DNA from: Asticcacaulis sp. SL142
GTDB lineage: Bacteria; Pseudomonadota; Alphaproteobacteria; Caulobacterales; Caulobacteraceae
Reading direction: 5' to 3'
DNA: 64,000 bases
NCBI RefSeq assembly: GCF_026625745.1
Contig: NZ_CP113061.1
Coordinates: 1,761,501-1,825,500, forward strand
Shown here one piece after another: positions 26,831 to 35,408 of this stretch. The notes under the pieces were generated by a model, which made no database searches, was not told the DNA's origin, and saw only the letters and a program-made list of their open reading frames with translations. Made by a program: the position numbers and the translations under genes. Position 1 is the first letter of the stretch; each line of letters opens with the position of its first letter.

Positions 26831-27877
26831 ATGTCAGGGGCTGACACCTTGAATTTAATTGGCCGCACCAGTGTGCGCGTCCCTGCCCTTGGGTTTGGGG
26901 CCGCCGCCATAGGCAATCTCTATCGCCCGCTGAGCGATGAGGCGGCGAGCGCCTGCGTGACCACGGCCCTTGAGGCGGGTATTCGCTATTTCGACACCGC
27001 CCCGCGTTACGGCCATGGCCTGAGTGAGCGTCGCTTAGGGGCCGTCCTGCCGCATGACGTGATCGTCTCCACCAAGGTCGGGCGTGTCCTGACGCCCATC
27101 GCCCCGCCCCCGTCCGGAACCCAGCGCCATGGCTTTGTTGATGGCGACCCGTTCGAGGAACATTTCGACTACAGCTATGACGGCGTGATGCGATCGTTCG
27201 AGTCGAGCCTTACCCGACTGAAGCGCGAACGGATCGATATTCTGCTGGCCCATGATCTGGGCCGCCTGACCCATGGCGATGATCATGATCACCACCTGAA
27301 AGCGTTCCTTAGCGGTGGCCTCAAAGCCATGCAGACGCTGAAATCCGAAGGCAGCATCGGCGCCATCGGGCTGGGGGTCAACGAGACCGAAATTTGTGAC
27401 CAGGTGCTGGATCACGCCGATCTGGACGCCGTCCTGCTGGCGGGCCGCTATACCCTGCTGGAACAGGCACCACTGACGGCCTTTCTGCCCCGCTGTGTGG
27501 CACGCGGCGTCTCGATCATTCTGGGCGGGCCGTTCAATTCCGGCATACTAATTACCGGTGCAGGCAATGGCCGGACACCGTTTTACGACTACGCCCCCGC
27601 CCCGCCTGAGATCATCACGCGGGTGCGGCGCATCGAAGCCATTTGCGCCGATCACCATGTCCCCCTGGCGGCGGCGGCCTTACAGTTTCCGCTGGCTCAT
27701 CCGGCGGTCGTCAGCGTCATTCCCGGCATGGCCACGCCCGACGAGGTGCGCAGCAATGCTGCCCTGTTTCACCACCCGATTCCGCCCGCCCTGTGGGATG
27801 ACCTGAAAACCGGCGGGCTGATACCGCCCAACTCCCCGACACCTGCCCCGACACCTGAAACGCCTGTATCCGCATGA
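26831..27877 (+). CDS. Aldo/keto reductase, likely L-fucose 1-dehydrogenase
   Basis: 348-residue aldo/keto reductase of the D-threo-aldose/L-fucose dehydrogenase group. It has GFGAAAIGNLYRPLSDEAA near the N-terminus, FDTAPRYGHGLSERRLG containing the catalytic Asp and Tyr, the catalytic Lys in DVIVSTKVGR, the His in ILLAHDLGR, and VVSVIPGMATPDEV near the NAD site. It would oxidise L-fucose to the lactone. It begins the second half of the operon, downstream of the palindrome, and overlaps the next gene by 4 bp. Confidence 0.83.
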   Translation: MSGADTLNLIGRTSVRVPALGFGAAAIGNLYRPLSDEAASACVTTALEAGIRYFDTAPRYGHGLSERRLGAVLPHDVIVSTKVGRVLTPIAPPPSGTQRHGFVDGDPFEEHFDYSYDGVMRSFESSLTRLKRERIDILLAHDLGRLTHGDDHDHHLKAFLSGGLKAMQTLKSEGSIGAIGLGVNETEICDQVLDHADLDAVLLAGRYTLLEQAPLTAFLPRCVARGVSIILGGPFNSGILITGAGNGRTPFYDYAPAPPEIITRVRRIEAICADHHVPLAAAALQFPLAHPAVVSVIPGMATPDEVRSNAALFHHPIPPALWDDLKTGGLIPPNSPTPAPTPETPVSA

Positions 27878-28164
27878 TTTCCCCCCTTATCCTTTTGCAC
27901 CCCGACGACAATGTGCTGGTGTGCCGCGCCCCCATTACGGCGGGCTTTGAAACGGTCATTGACGGCGACACCGTCATCATCCCGGCCGCCATTGAGGTCG
28001 GCCATAAGGTCGCGCGCGGCGATTTGCAGGCCGGTGATAAAATCCTGAAATACGGCGCGCCGATTGGCTCCATGACAGCGGACGCCAAACGCGGCGATCA
28101 CGTCCATCTGCACAATATGAAAAGCGATTATATTTCCTCCCACACCCGAAAGATCGTCGGCTGA
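27874..28164 (+). CDS. UxaA-type dehydratase, N-terminal SAF subunit
   Basis: 96-residue SAF-domain protein matching the N-terminal part of altronate/galactarate dehydratases (UxaA family). It has HKVARGDLQAGDKILKYGAPIG and the terminal HVHLHNMKSDY motif. In one-chain family members this domain is fused to the catalytic part; here it is a separate chain, with its TGA overlapping the ATG of the large subunit by one base. This gives near-obligate coupling and suggests a two-subunit enzyme. In this operon the acid substrate is expected to be L-fuconate. Confidence 0.85.
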   Translation: MISPLILLHPDDNVLVCRAPITAGFETVIDGDTVIIPAAIEVGHKVARGDLQAGDKILKYGAPIGSMTADAKRGDHVHLHNMKSDYISSHTRKIVG

Positions 28165-29405
28165 TGACCATCCGCAACGCGTATCTCAGGCCCGATGGCC
28201 GCAAAGGCATCCGCAATGTCATTGCCGTTGCCTATCTGGTCGAATGTGCCCACCATGTCGCGCGCGGCATCGTCAACCGCTTTACGGACTATGATCAATT
28301 GGCGTCCGCGACCATCGGGATTACGCCCGAAGTTCATCTGATCGGCTTTCCGGGCTGCTATCCCAATGCCTATGCCTTCAAGATGATGCAGGCCCTGACC
28401 ACTCACCCCAATGTCGGTGGTGTGCTGCTGATCTCGCTCGGCTGCGAAAGCTTTAACCGTGAGCAGCTAAAAACCACCATCGAAGCGTCAGGCCGGCCGG
28501 TTGAGACTCTGGTGATCCAGAATTCCGGCGGCACCGCCTCGACCATTCAAAAAGGCGTCGAAGCGGTCAAACGGATGCAGGCCATGGCCGCTCAAGCCCC
28601 ACGCGTGGATATGGACATTTCCGAACTGATTATCGGCACCATCTGCGGCGGTTCGGACGGCACCTCAGGCATCACCGCCAATCCGGCGGTCGGGCGCGCA
28701 TTCGATACTTTTGGGGCGGCGGGGGCGGCCTGTATCTTTGAGGAAACCGGCGAACTGGTCGGCTGTGAAACCATCATGGCCGACCGGGCCGTCACACCGG
28801 AGCTGGGGGCCGCGTTAGAGAAAAGCGTTGAAAAGGCCGAACGCTATTACACCATTATGGGCTTTGGATCGTTTGCGCCCGGCAATGCCGAAGGCGGGCT
28901 GACGACCCAGGAAGAAAAGTCGATGGGGGCTTATTCCAAGTCCGGGTCAGCCCCGATCTGTGGCATCTTGAAACCCGGTGATCAGCCACCGACCGGCGGG
29001 CTTTACCTGCTGGATGTGGTGCCGGACGGTGAGCCGCGCTTTGGCTTTCCCAATATCTCCGACAATGCCGAAATCGTCGAACTGATCGCCTGCGGGGCGC
29101 ACCTGACCCTGTTTACCACGGGCAGAGGTTCGGTCGTGGGCTCAGCGATTTCGCCGGTCATCAAGATTTGCGCCAATCCGGAAACCTATCGCAAGCTGTC
29201 CGAAGACATGGATATCGATGCGGGCCGGATCATGGAAGGCCGCGCCACGCTGGATGACGTGGGGCAGGAGATCACTGATCTGGTGCTTAAGGTCGCTGCC
29301 GGTGCCCGCACCAAATCCGAAGCCCTCGGCCACCAGGAATTTATCCTCACCTATAAGGCGTTCGAGCCGATTGGCCCTTCATGCTTACCTTTAAAGCGAG
29401 CCTGA
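28164..29405 (+). CDS. UxaA-type dehydratase, catalytic subunit (likely L-fuconate dehydratase)
   Basis: 413-residue large subunit of an altronate-dehydratase-type enzyme. It has GFPGCYPNAYAFKMMQAL, LISLGCESFN, GTICGGSDGTSGITANPAVG (the core signature) and HLTLFTTGRGSVVGSAISPVIKICANP. The conserved Cys residues in these motifs suit the iron-dependent chemistry of the family. It should remove water from a sugar acid to give a 2-keto-3-deoxy acid. It occupies the position held by the enolase-type FucD in the classical non-phosphorylating L-fucose pathway. Altronate or galactonate remain possible substrates. Confidence 0.83.
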   Translation: MTIRNAYLRPDGRKGIRNVIAVAYLVECAHHVARGIVNRFTDYDQLASATIGITPEVHLIGFPGCYPNAYAFKMMQALTTHPNVGGVLLISLGCESFNREQLKTTIEASGRPVETLVIQNSGGTASTIQKGVEAVKRMQAMAAQAPRVDMDISELIIGTICGGSDGTSGITANPAVGRAFDTFGAAGAACIFEETGELVGCETIMADRAVTPELGAALEKSVEKAERYYTIMGFGSFAPGNAEGGLTTQEEKSMGAYSKSGSAPICGILKPGDQPPTGGLYLLDVVPDGEPRFGFPNISDNAEIVELIACGAHLTLFTTGRGSVVGSAISPVIKICANPETYRKLSEDMDIDAGRIMEGRATLDDVGQEITDLVLKVAAGARTKSEALGHQEFILTYKAFEPIGPSCLPLKRA

Positions 29406-29406
29406 C

Positions 29407-30141
29407 ATGAGACTGCAAAACAAAACCGCCCTGATCACCGCCGCCGGACAAGGCATTGGCCGCGCCACCGTCGAAGCTTACGTGCGCGAAGGTGCCCACG
29501 TCATCGCCGCCGATATCAATGATGCGTCATTGGCCGAACTTTCCGGCATCCCCGGCGTCACGGCGCGTAAGCTCGATGTCACCGATGCCGAAGCTATCAA
29601 GGCCATCGCCGCCGAATTTCCAAACATCAACGTGCTCTATAACTGCGCAGGCTTTGTACACGCGGGCACGATCCTTGACTGCGACGAAGACGACTGGGCC
29701 TTTTCCAACAGCCTCAACGTCACCGCCCAGTACCGCCTGATCCGCGCGGTGTTGCCGAATATGATCAAGAACTGCGGGGGCTCGATCATCAACATGTCGT
29801 CGATCGCCTCTTCTATCAAAGGCATCCCCAACCGCTTTGCCTACTGCGCCACCAAGGCCGCCGTTATCGGCCTGACCAAGGCTGTGGCCGCCGATTTCGT
29901 CGCCCAAGGCATCCGCTGCAACGCCATCTGCCCCGGCACAGTTGAGACCCCGTCCCTGCTGCAACGCCTGCGCGACACCGGCGACTTCGATAAAGCCTAC
30001 AGCGAGTTCACGTCGCGTCAGGCCATGGGCCGCTTCGGCAAGGCCGAAGAGCTGGCCGCCTTGGCGGTATTCCTAGGCTCCGACGAATCCGCCTTTATCA
30101 CCGGCCAGCCCTATATTATCGACGGCGGCTGGGTGAATTAA
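29407..30141 (+). CDS. SDR, likely 2-keto-3-deoxy-L-fuconate dehydrogenase
   Basis: 244-residue short-chain dehydrogenase. It has the cofactor motif TAAGQGIGRAT, NCAG, Ser in INMSSIASSIKG, the YCATK catalytic Tyr-Lys pair, and the C-terminal GQPYIIDGGW. An Asp after the second strand (AADIND) favours NAD. It closely resembles 2-keto-3-deoxy-L-fuconate dehydrogenases and BDH2-type enzymes. It starts one base after the dehydratase stop and is the last gene of the operon. A hydrolase or aldolase to cleave the product is not adjacent. Confidence 0.83.
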   Translation: MRLQNKTALITAAGQGIGRATVEAYVREGAHVIAADINDASLAELSGIPGVTARKLDVTDAEAIKAIAAEFPNINVLYNCAGFVHAGTILDCDEDDWAFSNSLNVTAQYRLIRAVLPNMIKNCGGSIINMSSIASSIKGIPNRFAYCATKAAVIGLTKAVAADFVAQGIRCNAICPGTVETPSLLQRLRDTGDFDKAYSEFTSRQAMGRFGKAEELAALAVFLGSDESAFITGQPYIIDGGWVN

Positions 30142-30154
30142 GTGGCCGCACGGG

Positions 30155-30859
30155 TCAGCCCGAATATTTGCTAAACATTCTTTCGGCAGACGACCATTCA
30201 ATGTTGGACATGTATGCATCCACATAGGCGGAAGCTTTCGCACCGTAATCCATGTGATAAGCATGCTCATACATGTCCAGTGCCAGTAACGGCGTGCCAT
30301 CTGCAACGGTCATCGTATGATCCGCCGCCCATTGATTGACCAAGCGCCCTGCCCGTGGTGACCAGGACAGCAATACCCACCCCGATCCGCCGCCCAAAGC
30401 CTTGCCCATGGCGGCAAATTCCTGCGTCCAGCGTTCAAAGCTACCGAAATCTGTTTCGATCTGCTGCAGTAACTTTGCACCGGGACGTGAAGCGCTTTTG
30501 CCCAGAGACTTAAAATATATCTCATGCAAAATCATCGAATTGAAGGCCAACAGTTCCTCGCGCTTTAGGCCATTAAGCACAAATCCCTGCGTTGCCTTCA
30601 TATCCAATTTAGCAAAGTCGGCCCCGATCATGTTGAGGCGTTTAACAGCACCGACATAGTTATTGTCATGGTGACTGGTAAGGATTTTTTCCGACAACCA
30701 TGCAAGGCTTTTGGGATCAAATGGCAGCATCTCCGGCTGGTAAGATTTAACAGCAGGACTTGATCCCGACTGCGCTACTGCTTGGGCGGACGTCATGATC
30801 AGCCCCCCGGCCCCTATAGCTGTAATTAATGCACTGCGACGGCTAACCGTAGAGGTCAT
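30155..30859 (-). CDS. Exported iron/manganese superoxide dismutase, divergent type
   Basis: 234-residue Fe/Mn SOD family protein with a probable Tat signal (SRRSALITAIGAG, cleavage near AQAVAQS), so it acts in the periplasm. C-terminal features are GSGWVLLSW and DMYEHAYHMDYG, containing the metal-binding Asp and His, with Tyr in place of the usual Trp. The N-terminal metal-binding stretch is SHHDNNYVGAVKRLN. It lacks about three residues of the usual HxxxHHxxYVxxLN spacing, a form seen in a divergent bacterial subfamily. It converges on the fucose operon with a 13-bp gap; no functional link to it is obvious. Confidence 0.8.
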   Translation of the reverse strand: MTSTVSRRSALITAIGAGGLIMTSAQAVAQSGSSPAVKSYQPEMLPFDPKSLAWLSEKILTSHHDNNYVGAVKRLNMIGADFAKLDMKATQGFVLNGLKREELLAFNSMILHEIYFKSLGKSASRPGAKLLQQIETDFGSFERWTQEFAAMGKALGGGSGWVLLSWSPRAGRLVNQWAADHTMTVADGTPLLALDMYEHAYHMDYGAKASAYVDAYMSNIEWSSAERMFSKYSG

Positions 30860-30923
30860 GATATGTCTCCAAAAATATCTAGGCGAGTAACACCTTATAG
30901 AGCCAAATCATAATAGAAATGAG

Positions 30924-31829
30924 TCACCCATGCAGGGTCATGTCCATCCACATCATCGCACTTTCACCGGTCTTAAGGCATTTCAGGCCGGAATTGGGTT
31001 TATTGAACGGATCGGGCATGTGATTGACCGGCTCGGCGCAGAAGAAATCCTCCCCCGGCGGCACATAGATATGCAGCCAGTGGCAGTCGGGTGAGGCCTT
31101 GACGGTCAGCGTCGCCTCTTCGCCCTCAAAGATATCAAACCGGCCATTAAATTCGGTGTGACAGTGATCGAGCAATTGCTCGGCATCAACCACATCGCCA
31201 TTCGTCCAGTCCTTGCCGCGATAGATACCGCCGTGCCATTCGGTCGGCAGGCAGTCGTCGCTCGACAGCCACACGCCCTCGACATGGGCCTTAAGACGCG
31301 TCTGTTCAGTTTTTAGGAAATAGGGATGAAAGCCCAGCCCCGCCGGCATGGCGCAGGTCGACAGATTGGTCACCGACAGATAGATCCTTAAGCCCCCGTC
31401 ACGCAGTTCATAGATTACTTCGGCCCGGTAATCCCACGGCCATTCCCCGACCTTATGGTCAAACACCAGCCGCGCCCGCGAATCTGATATCTCCGCAACC
31501 TGCCAGGCCGCACGCCAACCCTGACCGTGCAGGGTGTGGGGATGGTCGCCCAGATTGGGCTTAAGCTGAATGTCCTTGGTGCCAATGACAAAATGTCCGT
31601 TTTTGATGCGGTTCGCAAACGGCACCAGTAGGAAATTGCCGGTCTGCAACACATCGCCTGCCCCATCCGGTGCTCGCCGCAAATAATCGCGGCCCTTATG
31701 GGTCAGGCTCAAGGTCGAGGCTCCCAGATGCGGGGCGATCCTTAGCTGCGTATCGGCGACGGTAAGCGTGCACACGGCGTCACGCGCACGGCTGAGGGTG
31801 AGCGTATCACCCTCTGTAATATCGGACAT
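30924..31829 (-). CDS. Aldose 1-epimerase
   Basis: 301-residue galactose-mutarotase-fold protein. It has LLVPFANRIKNGHF, the catalytic His in HTLHGQGWRAAW and in LGFHPYFL, and the Glu in FCAEPVNHMPDPFNKP near the C-terminus. It equilibrates aldose anomers and could feed both the xylose and galactose dehydrogenases. The start at 31829 is preferred to 31892 because the family sequence begins just after it. It lies 102 bp downstream of xylE on the same strand and is probably read from the xylE promoter with its XylR-like operator. Confidence 0.85.
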   Translation of the reverse strand: MSDITEGDTLTLSRARDAVCTLTVADTQLRIAPHLGASTLSLTHKGRDYLRRAPDGAGDVLQTGNFLLVPFANRIKNGHFVIGTKDIQLKPNLGDHPHTLHGQGWRAAWQVAEISDSRARLVFDHKVGEWPWDYRAEVIYELRDGGLRIYLSVTNLSTCAMPAGLGFHPYFLKTEQTRLKAHVEGVWLSSDDCLPTEWHGGIYRGKDWTNGDVVDAEQLLDHCHTEFNGRFDIFEGEEATLTVKASPDCHWLHIYVPPGEDFFCAEPVNHMPDPFNKPNSGLKCLKTGESAMMWMDMTLHG

Positions 31830-31931
31830 GATGGCGGCCTTCCCGGTTTTATTTTTTATAGTTTTATAAGCCATAACGGCGGGGCTATGCACCCCGCCGC
31901 CGTTTAGATGCAGATCAAGTCTACGCCATTA

Positions 31932-33368
31932 TCAGTGCTTTTTCCAGAGACCTTCGATGGCCTCCAGGGTCTTGCCCTTGGTTTCAGGCACGAATTTCCA
32001 CACGAATATTGCCGCCAGAACCGAACACGTCCCATACACATAGAACGAGAAACCGTGGTTAAACAAGGCGATCAGGGTCGAGTTACCGTCCATCATCGGG
32101 AAGGTCTGAGACACGATATAGTTGGCGATCCACTGGGCCGCGACCGCAATCGACATGGCCGTGCCCTTGATCGAGTTCGGGAACATTTCGGCCAGCAGCA
32201 CCCACACAATCGGCCCCCACGACAGGGAGAACCCGGCGATATAGACGATAGCCGTCACCAGGAAGATCATGCCCTGTTGGTGGGTCTGGTACAGATAGCC
32301 CAAGAAAAACAGCGACACGGCCATGACCACGGCGCCGAGGATCAACAGAGGCTTACGCCCCCAGTTATCGACGGTGAACAGGGCGATAATGGTGAACACC
32401 ACCATTGCCACGCCCATTATGACGGTTTGCAGCATGGCGGCATTGGTTTCCATGCCGACATTCTTGAACATACTGGGGGCATAATAAAGCACGGCATTAA
32501 TGCCCACGACCTGTTGAAAGACCGACAGCAGGATACCAACCACCAGAACGCCTGCCCCGAACGAGAACAGCTTACCCGAATGGTTGACCAGACTGCCGCG
32601 GATTTCAACCATGGTGGCCTTGGCCGTATCCGGGTCGTTCAGTTCATGCAGCAGTTTTTCAGCCTTGGCCTCATGGCCCTTCATCATGTACCAGCGCGGG
32701 GTGTCCGGCATCAGGAAGGCCGCCGTCAGGAACAGAGCGGCCGGAATAGCGCACGAGGCCAGCATGTAGCGCCAGCCGAGCGCGTGAATCCAGGTGTCGT
32801 CGCCATTACCGGCTTCGGCGATTTTCATATTGACGAAATAGACCAGCGTAATCCCCACAACGATGGCGATCTGTTGCAAAGACACCAGCAACCCGCGGTG
32901 CTTGGCGGGGGCAATTTCCGCGATATACATCGGCGAAATCAGCGACGCCATACCGATCGCGATCCCGCCAAAGACGCGGTAGATCATATAGGGCCACAGG
33001 GTATCGACGCCCAGTGTGCCCATCGGGGCGATAAAGGTTTCCGGAAAGCCCGACATAATGGACGATACGAAAAACAGAGCGGCGGCAATCATCATGCCGA
33101 CCCGGCGGCCAAACTTGGTCGCTAGTGGCCCTGCGATGGCTGAGCCGATCACGCAGCCCAGCAGCGCAATACCGACCGCCAGACCGTGAAAAAAGTTCTT
33201 TTGGGTTTCATCCCATGCCATATTCGGCAGGATGTAGTTATGCTTGATTGAGGCTTCCGCACCCGAAATAACGGCGGTGTCGTAGCCGAACAAAAGGCCC
33301 CCCAGAGCGGCACCGATCGCCAGCCCCATGACAAGCCCCATATTCACCTTAGCCAGTGACGAGGTCAT
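31932..33368 (-). CDS. xylE: D-xylose:H+ symporter of the MFS sugar porter family
   Basis: 478-residue, about 12-TM sugar porter. It has GGLLFGYDTAVISGA, the loop motif GRRVGMM, the inter-domain PDTPRWYMMKGHEAKAEKLL, QQVVGINAVLYYAP (sugar site), DNWGRKPLL and VPETKGKTLE at the C-terminus, all as in E. coli XylE/GLUT relatives. The position beside xylD and an operator 161-176 bp upstream support D-xylose. In Caulobacter the equivalent gene is also the last of the xyl operon. Confidence 0.88.
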   Translation of the reverse strand: MTSSLAKVNMGLVMGLAIGAALGGLLFGYDTAVISGAEASIKHNYILPNMAWDETQKNFFHGLAVGIALLGCVIGSAIAGPLATKFGRRVGMMIAAALFFVSSIMSGFPETFIAPMGTLGVDTLWPYMIYRVFGGIAIGMASLISPMYIAEIAPAKHRGLLVSLQQIAIVVGITLVYFVNMKIAEAGNGDDTWIHALGWRYMLASCAIPAALFLTAAFLMPDTPRWYMMKGHEAKAEKLLHELNDPDTAKATMVEIRGSLVNHSGKLFSFGAGVLVVGILLSVFQQVVGINAVLYYAPSMFKNVGMETNAAMLQTVIMGVAMVVFTIIALFTVDNWGRKPLLILGAVVMAVSLFFLGYLYQTHQQGMIFLVTAIVYIAGFSLSWGPIVWVLLAEMFPNSIKGTAMSIAVAAQWIANYIVSQTFPMMDGNSTLIALFNHGFSFYVYGTCSVLAAIFVWKFVPETKGKTLEAIEGLWKKH

Positions 33369-33528
33369 TGATAGCTTCCTTCCTGAAGGCCATCCCCACG
33401 ATGGTGATGCACCCTGTTGTGTCAGCGCACACGCCCGATTGGGTGTATGCGTCCGCCTCTGATCCGTCGCGCTTGTGTGCGGAATTTAAGCGTTGTTGCC
33501 CGCGCGCGTATCGGTCTCAAATCTATGA

Positions 33529-33544
33529 ATGGCAGCGCTGTCAT
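33529..33544. promoter_or_regulatory. LacI-type (XylR-like) operator upstream of xylE
   Basis: ATGGCAGCGCTGTCAT with an intact AGCGCT core, a near-perfect palindrome. It lies in the 252-bp gap between the xylD stop and the xylE start, showing that xylE has its own regulated promoter as well as any read-through from xylXBCD. Nothing else was recognised in this gap. Confidence 0.75.
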
Positions 33545-33620
33545 TTTCAAGCGAATACACCCTTGTTCGCGAGAAAATAGGCAGCGACTGCCGGGATTTC
33601 TCCCGTTATTTCAAACTCGA

Positions 33621-35408
33621 TTAATGGTTATGGCGCGGCATCTGATCGGCGATATGGGTAAATTTTAGCGCCGGTTCCATGACCGCACCCGTATGCAATT
33701 GCCCGACCGTCTGACGGTAGATTTCCTGCCACGGCGTCATGCTGGCCGGATAGGCCGGAATACCCTCAGCCTTGCGGGCCGCGATATCGTCATCAGCCAC
33801 CAGCGCATCGCAGGTGCCGGTATTGATGTCGATGCGGATGACATCGCCGGTTCTGAGCCACGCCAGCCCGCCACCGACCGCGCTTTCGGGTGAGGCGTTG
33901 AGGATCGACGGCGAATCCGCCGTGCCCGATTGACGGCCATCGCCCAGAGTCGGCAGAGAGGTGATCCCGCGCTTCAACAGCGCATCGGGCGGCTGCATAT
34001 TGACGACCTCGGCCGATCCGGGCCAGCCGACCGGGCCGGAGCCACGGATGACCAGTATGGTGTTTTCGTCGATATTCAGCGCCGGATCATTGATGCGCTC
34101 ATGGTAATCGGTCGAGCCATCAAACACGACCGCCTTGGCTTCAAAGATGTTTTCCTGACCCGGCGTGGACAGATAGCGCGTGCGGAATTCATCCGAAATC
34201 ACACTGGTTTTCATGATGGCAAAGTCAAACAAATTGCCTTTGAGGACAAGGAAACCGGCCCGCTCCATCATCGGGTCTGCGACCGTATAGATCATCTCGC
34301 GGTCTTTGGTTTCACGGCCAATGACGTTTTCCGCCAAAGTTTTTCCGGTAATGGTTTTGGCATCGCCGTCGATCAGGTTTTCTTTGAGCAGTTCGACATG
34401 GATAGCGGGTACGCCACCGGCGCGGTGGAAGCGCTCCCCCAGATATTTACCCGCAGGCTGCATATTGAGGATCAACGGAATATCGTAAGCGGCCATCCAG
34501 TCCTGATCGGTCAGTTCAACCCCGGCGTGACGGGCCATGGCCACAATATGCGGCTGGGCATTGGTCGAACCGCCGACCGCCGCGACCAGCGCAATGGCAT
34601 TGAGGAACGAATTACGGGTCAGGATTTTCGAGGGCTTTAGGTCTTCCCACGCCATCTCAACAATGCGCTTACCCGTCTCATAGGCCATCTGCCCGCGCTC
34701 ACGATAAGGCGCCGGAATGGCCGAACAGCCGGGCAGGCTGAGGCCGAGCGTTTCGGCAACCGCATTCATGGTTGAGGCCGTGCCCATGGTGTTGCAATGG
34801 CCCGCTGAGGGGGCAGAAGCCGCAGCCGCTTCGATAAACTCATCCTCGGTCATCTGACCGGCCGCTAGCTTACGGCGTGAGCGCCAGATGACGGTGCCGG
34901 AACCAACCAGATCGCCTTCGTGATGGCCGTCCAACATCGGTCCGCCCGACAGGACAATGGCCGGAATATCGACGGCGGTCGCGGCCATGATACCTGCGGG
35001 CGTCGTCTTATCGCAACCGGTCGTCAGCACCACGGCGTCGATCGGATAGCCGTGCAGGATCTCGATCATCGTCATGTAGCTGAGGTTACGGTCGATGGCC
35101 GCCGTTGGCCTGCGGCAGTTTTCAAAGATCGGATGACACGGAAACTCCATCGGAACCCCACCCGCATCGCGGATACCGGCCTTGACGCGATCGGCAAGGT
35201 CAAGGTGGATGCGGTTGCACGGCGATATGTCCGAGCCCGTCTGGGCGATACCTATGATCGGACGGCCTGAGCGCAGTTCCGCGGGCGTCAGCCCGTAGTT
35301 CATAAACCGCTCAAGGTAGAGGGCCGCCATGTCGATATGGCCGGGAGCCTCGAACCATTCCTGAGAGCGGAAACGACCATTGGGCGTGGCGGGAATGCGT
35401 TTAGACAT
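33621..35408 (-). CDS. xylD: D-xylonate dehydratase (IlvD/Edd family)
   Basis: 595-residue Fe-S dehydratase converting D-xylonate to 2-keto-3-deoxy-xylonate. It has GIAQTGSDISPCNRIHLDLADRV, LTTGCDKTTPAGIMAA, SAGHCNTMGTASTMNAVAETLGLSLPG and VAAVGGSTNAQPHI; the three motif cysteines that hold the cluster are present. Pentonate dehydratases of this subfamily are somewhat longer than IlvD. The start at 35408 overlaps the end of xylC by 8 bp, so translation is probably coupled. The context with xylB and xylX separates it from isoleucine-valine IlvD. Confidence 0.92.
   Translation of the reverse strand: MSKRIPATPNGRFRSQEWFEAPGHIDMAALYLERFMNYGLTPAELRSGRPIIGIAQTGSDISPCNRIHLDLADRVKAGIRDAGGVPMEFPCHPIFENCRRPTAAIDRNLSYMTMIEILHGYPIDAVVLTTGCDKTTPAGIMAATAVDIPAIVLSGGPMLDGHHEGDLVGSGTVIWRSRRKLAAGQMTEDEFIEAAAASAPSAGHCNTMGTASTMNAVAETLGLSLPGCSAIPAPYRERGQMAYETGKRIVEMAWEDLKPSKILTRNSFLNAIALVAAVGGSTNAQPHIVAMARHAGVELTDQDWMAAYDIPLILNMQPAGKYLGERFHRAGGVPAIHVELLKENLIDGDAKTITGKTLAENVIGRETKDREMIYTVADPMMERAGFLVLKGNLFDFAIMKTSVISDEFRTRYLSTPGQENIFEAKAVVFDGSTDYHERINDPALNIDENTILVIRGSGPVGWPGSAEVVNMQPPDALLKRGITSLPTLGDGRQSGTADSPSILNASPESAVGGGLAWLRTGDVIRIDINTGTCDALVADDDIAARKAEGIPAYPASMTPWQEIYRQTVGQLHTGAVMEPALKFTHIADQMPRHNH

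Noticed and set aside
31908-33125. 405-codon plus-strand ORF opposite xylE
   Set aside because: Composition rich in His, Gln, Arg and Asp with no family motifs, and lying fully antisense to a clear sugar porter. A typical shadow of a GC-rich gene.
33621-35408. IlvD for isoleucine-valine synthesis
   Set aside because: The neighbours are xylose genes, and the motif variants fit the pentonate dehydratase branch of the IlvD/Edd family.
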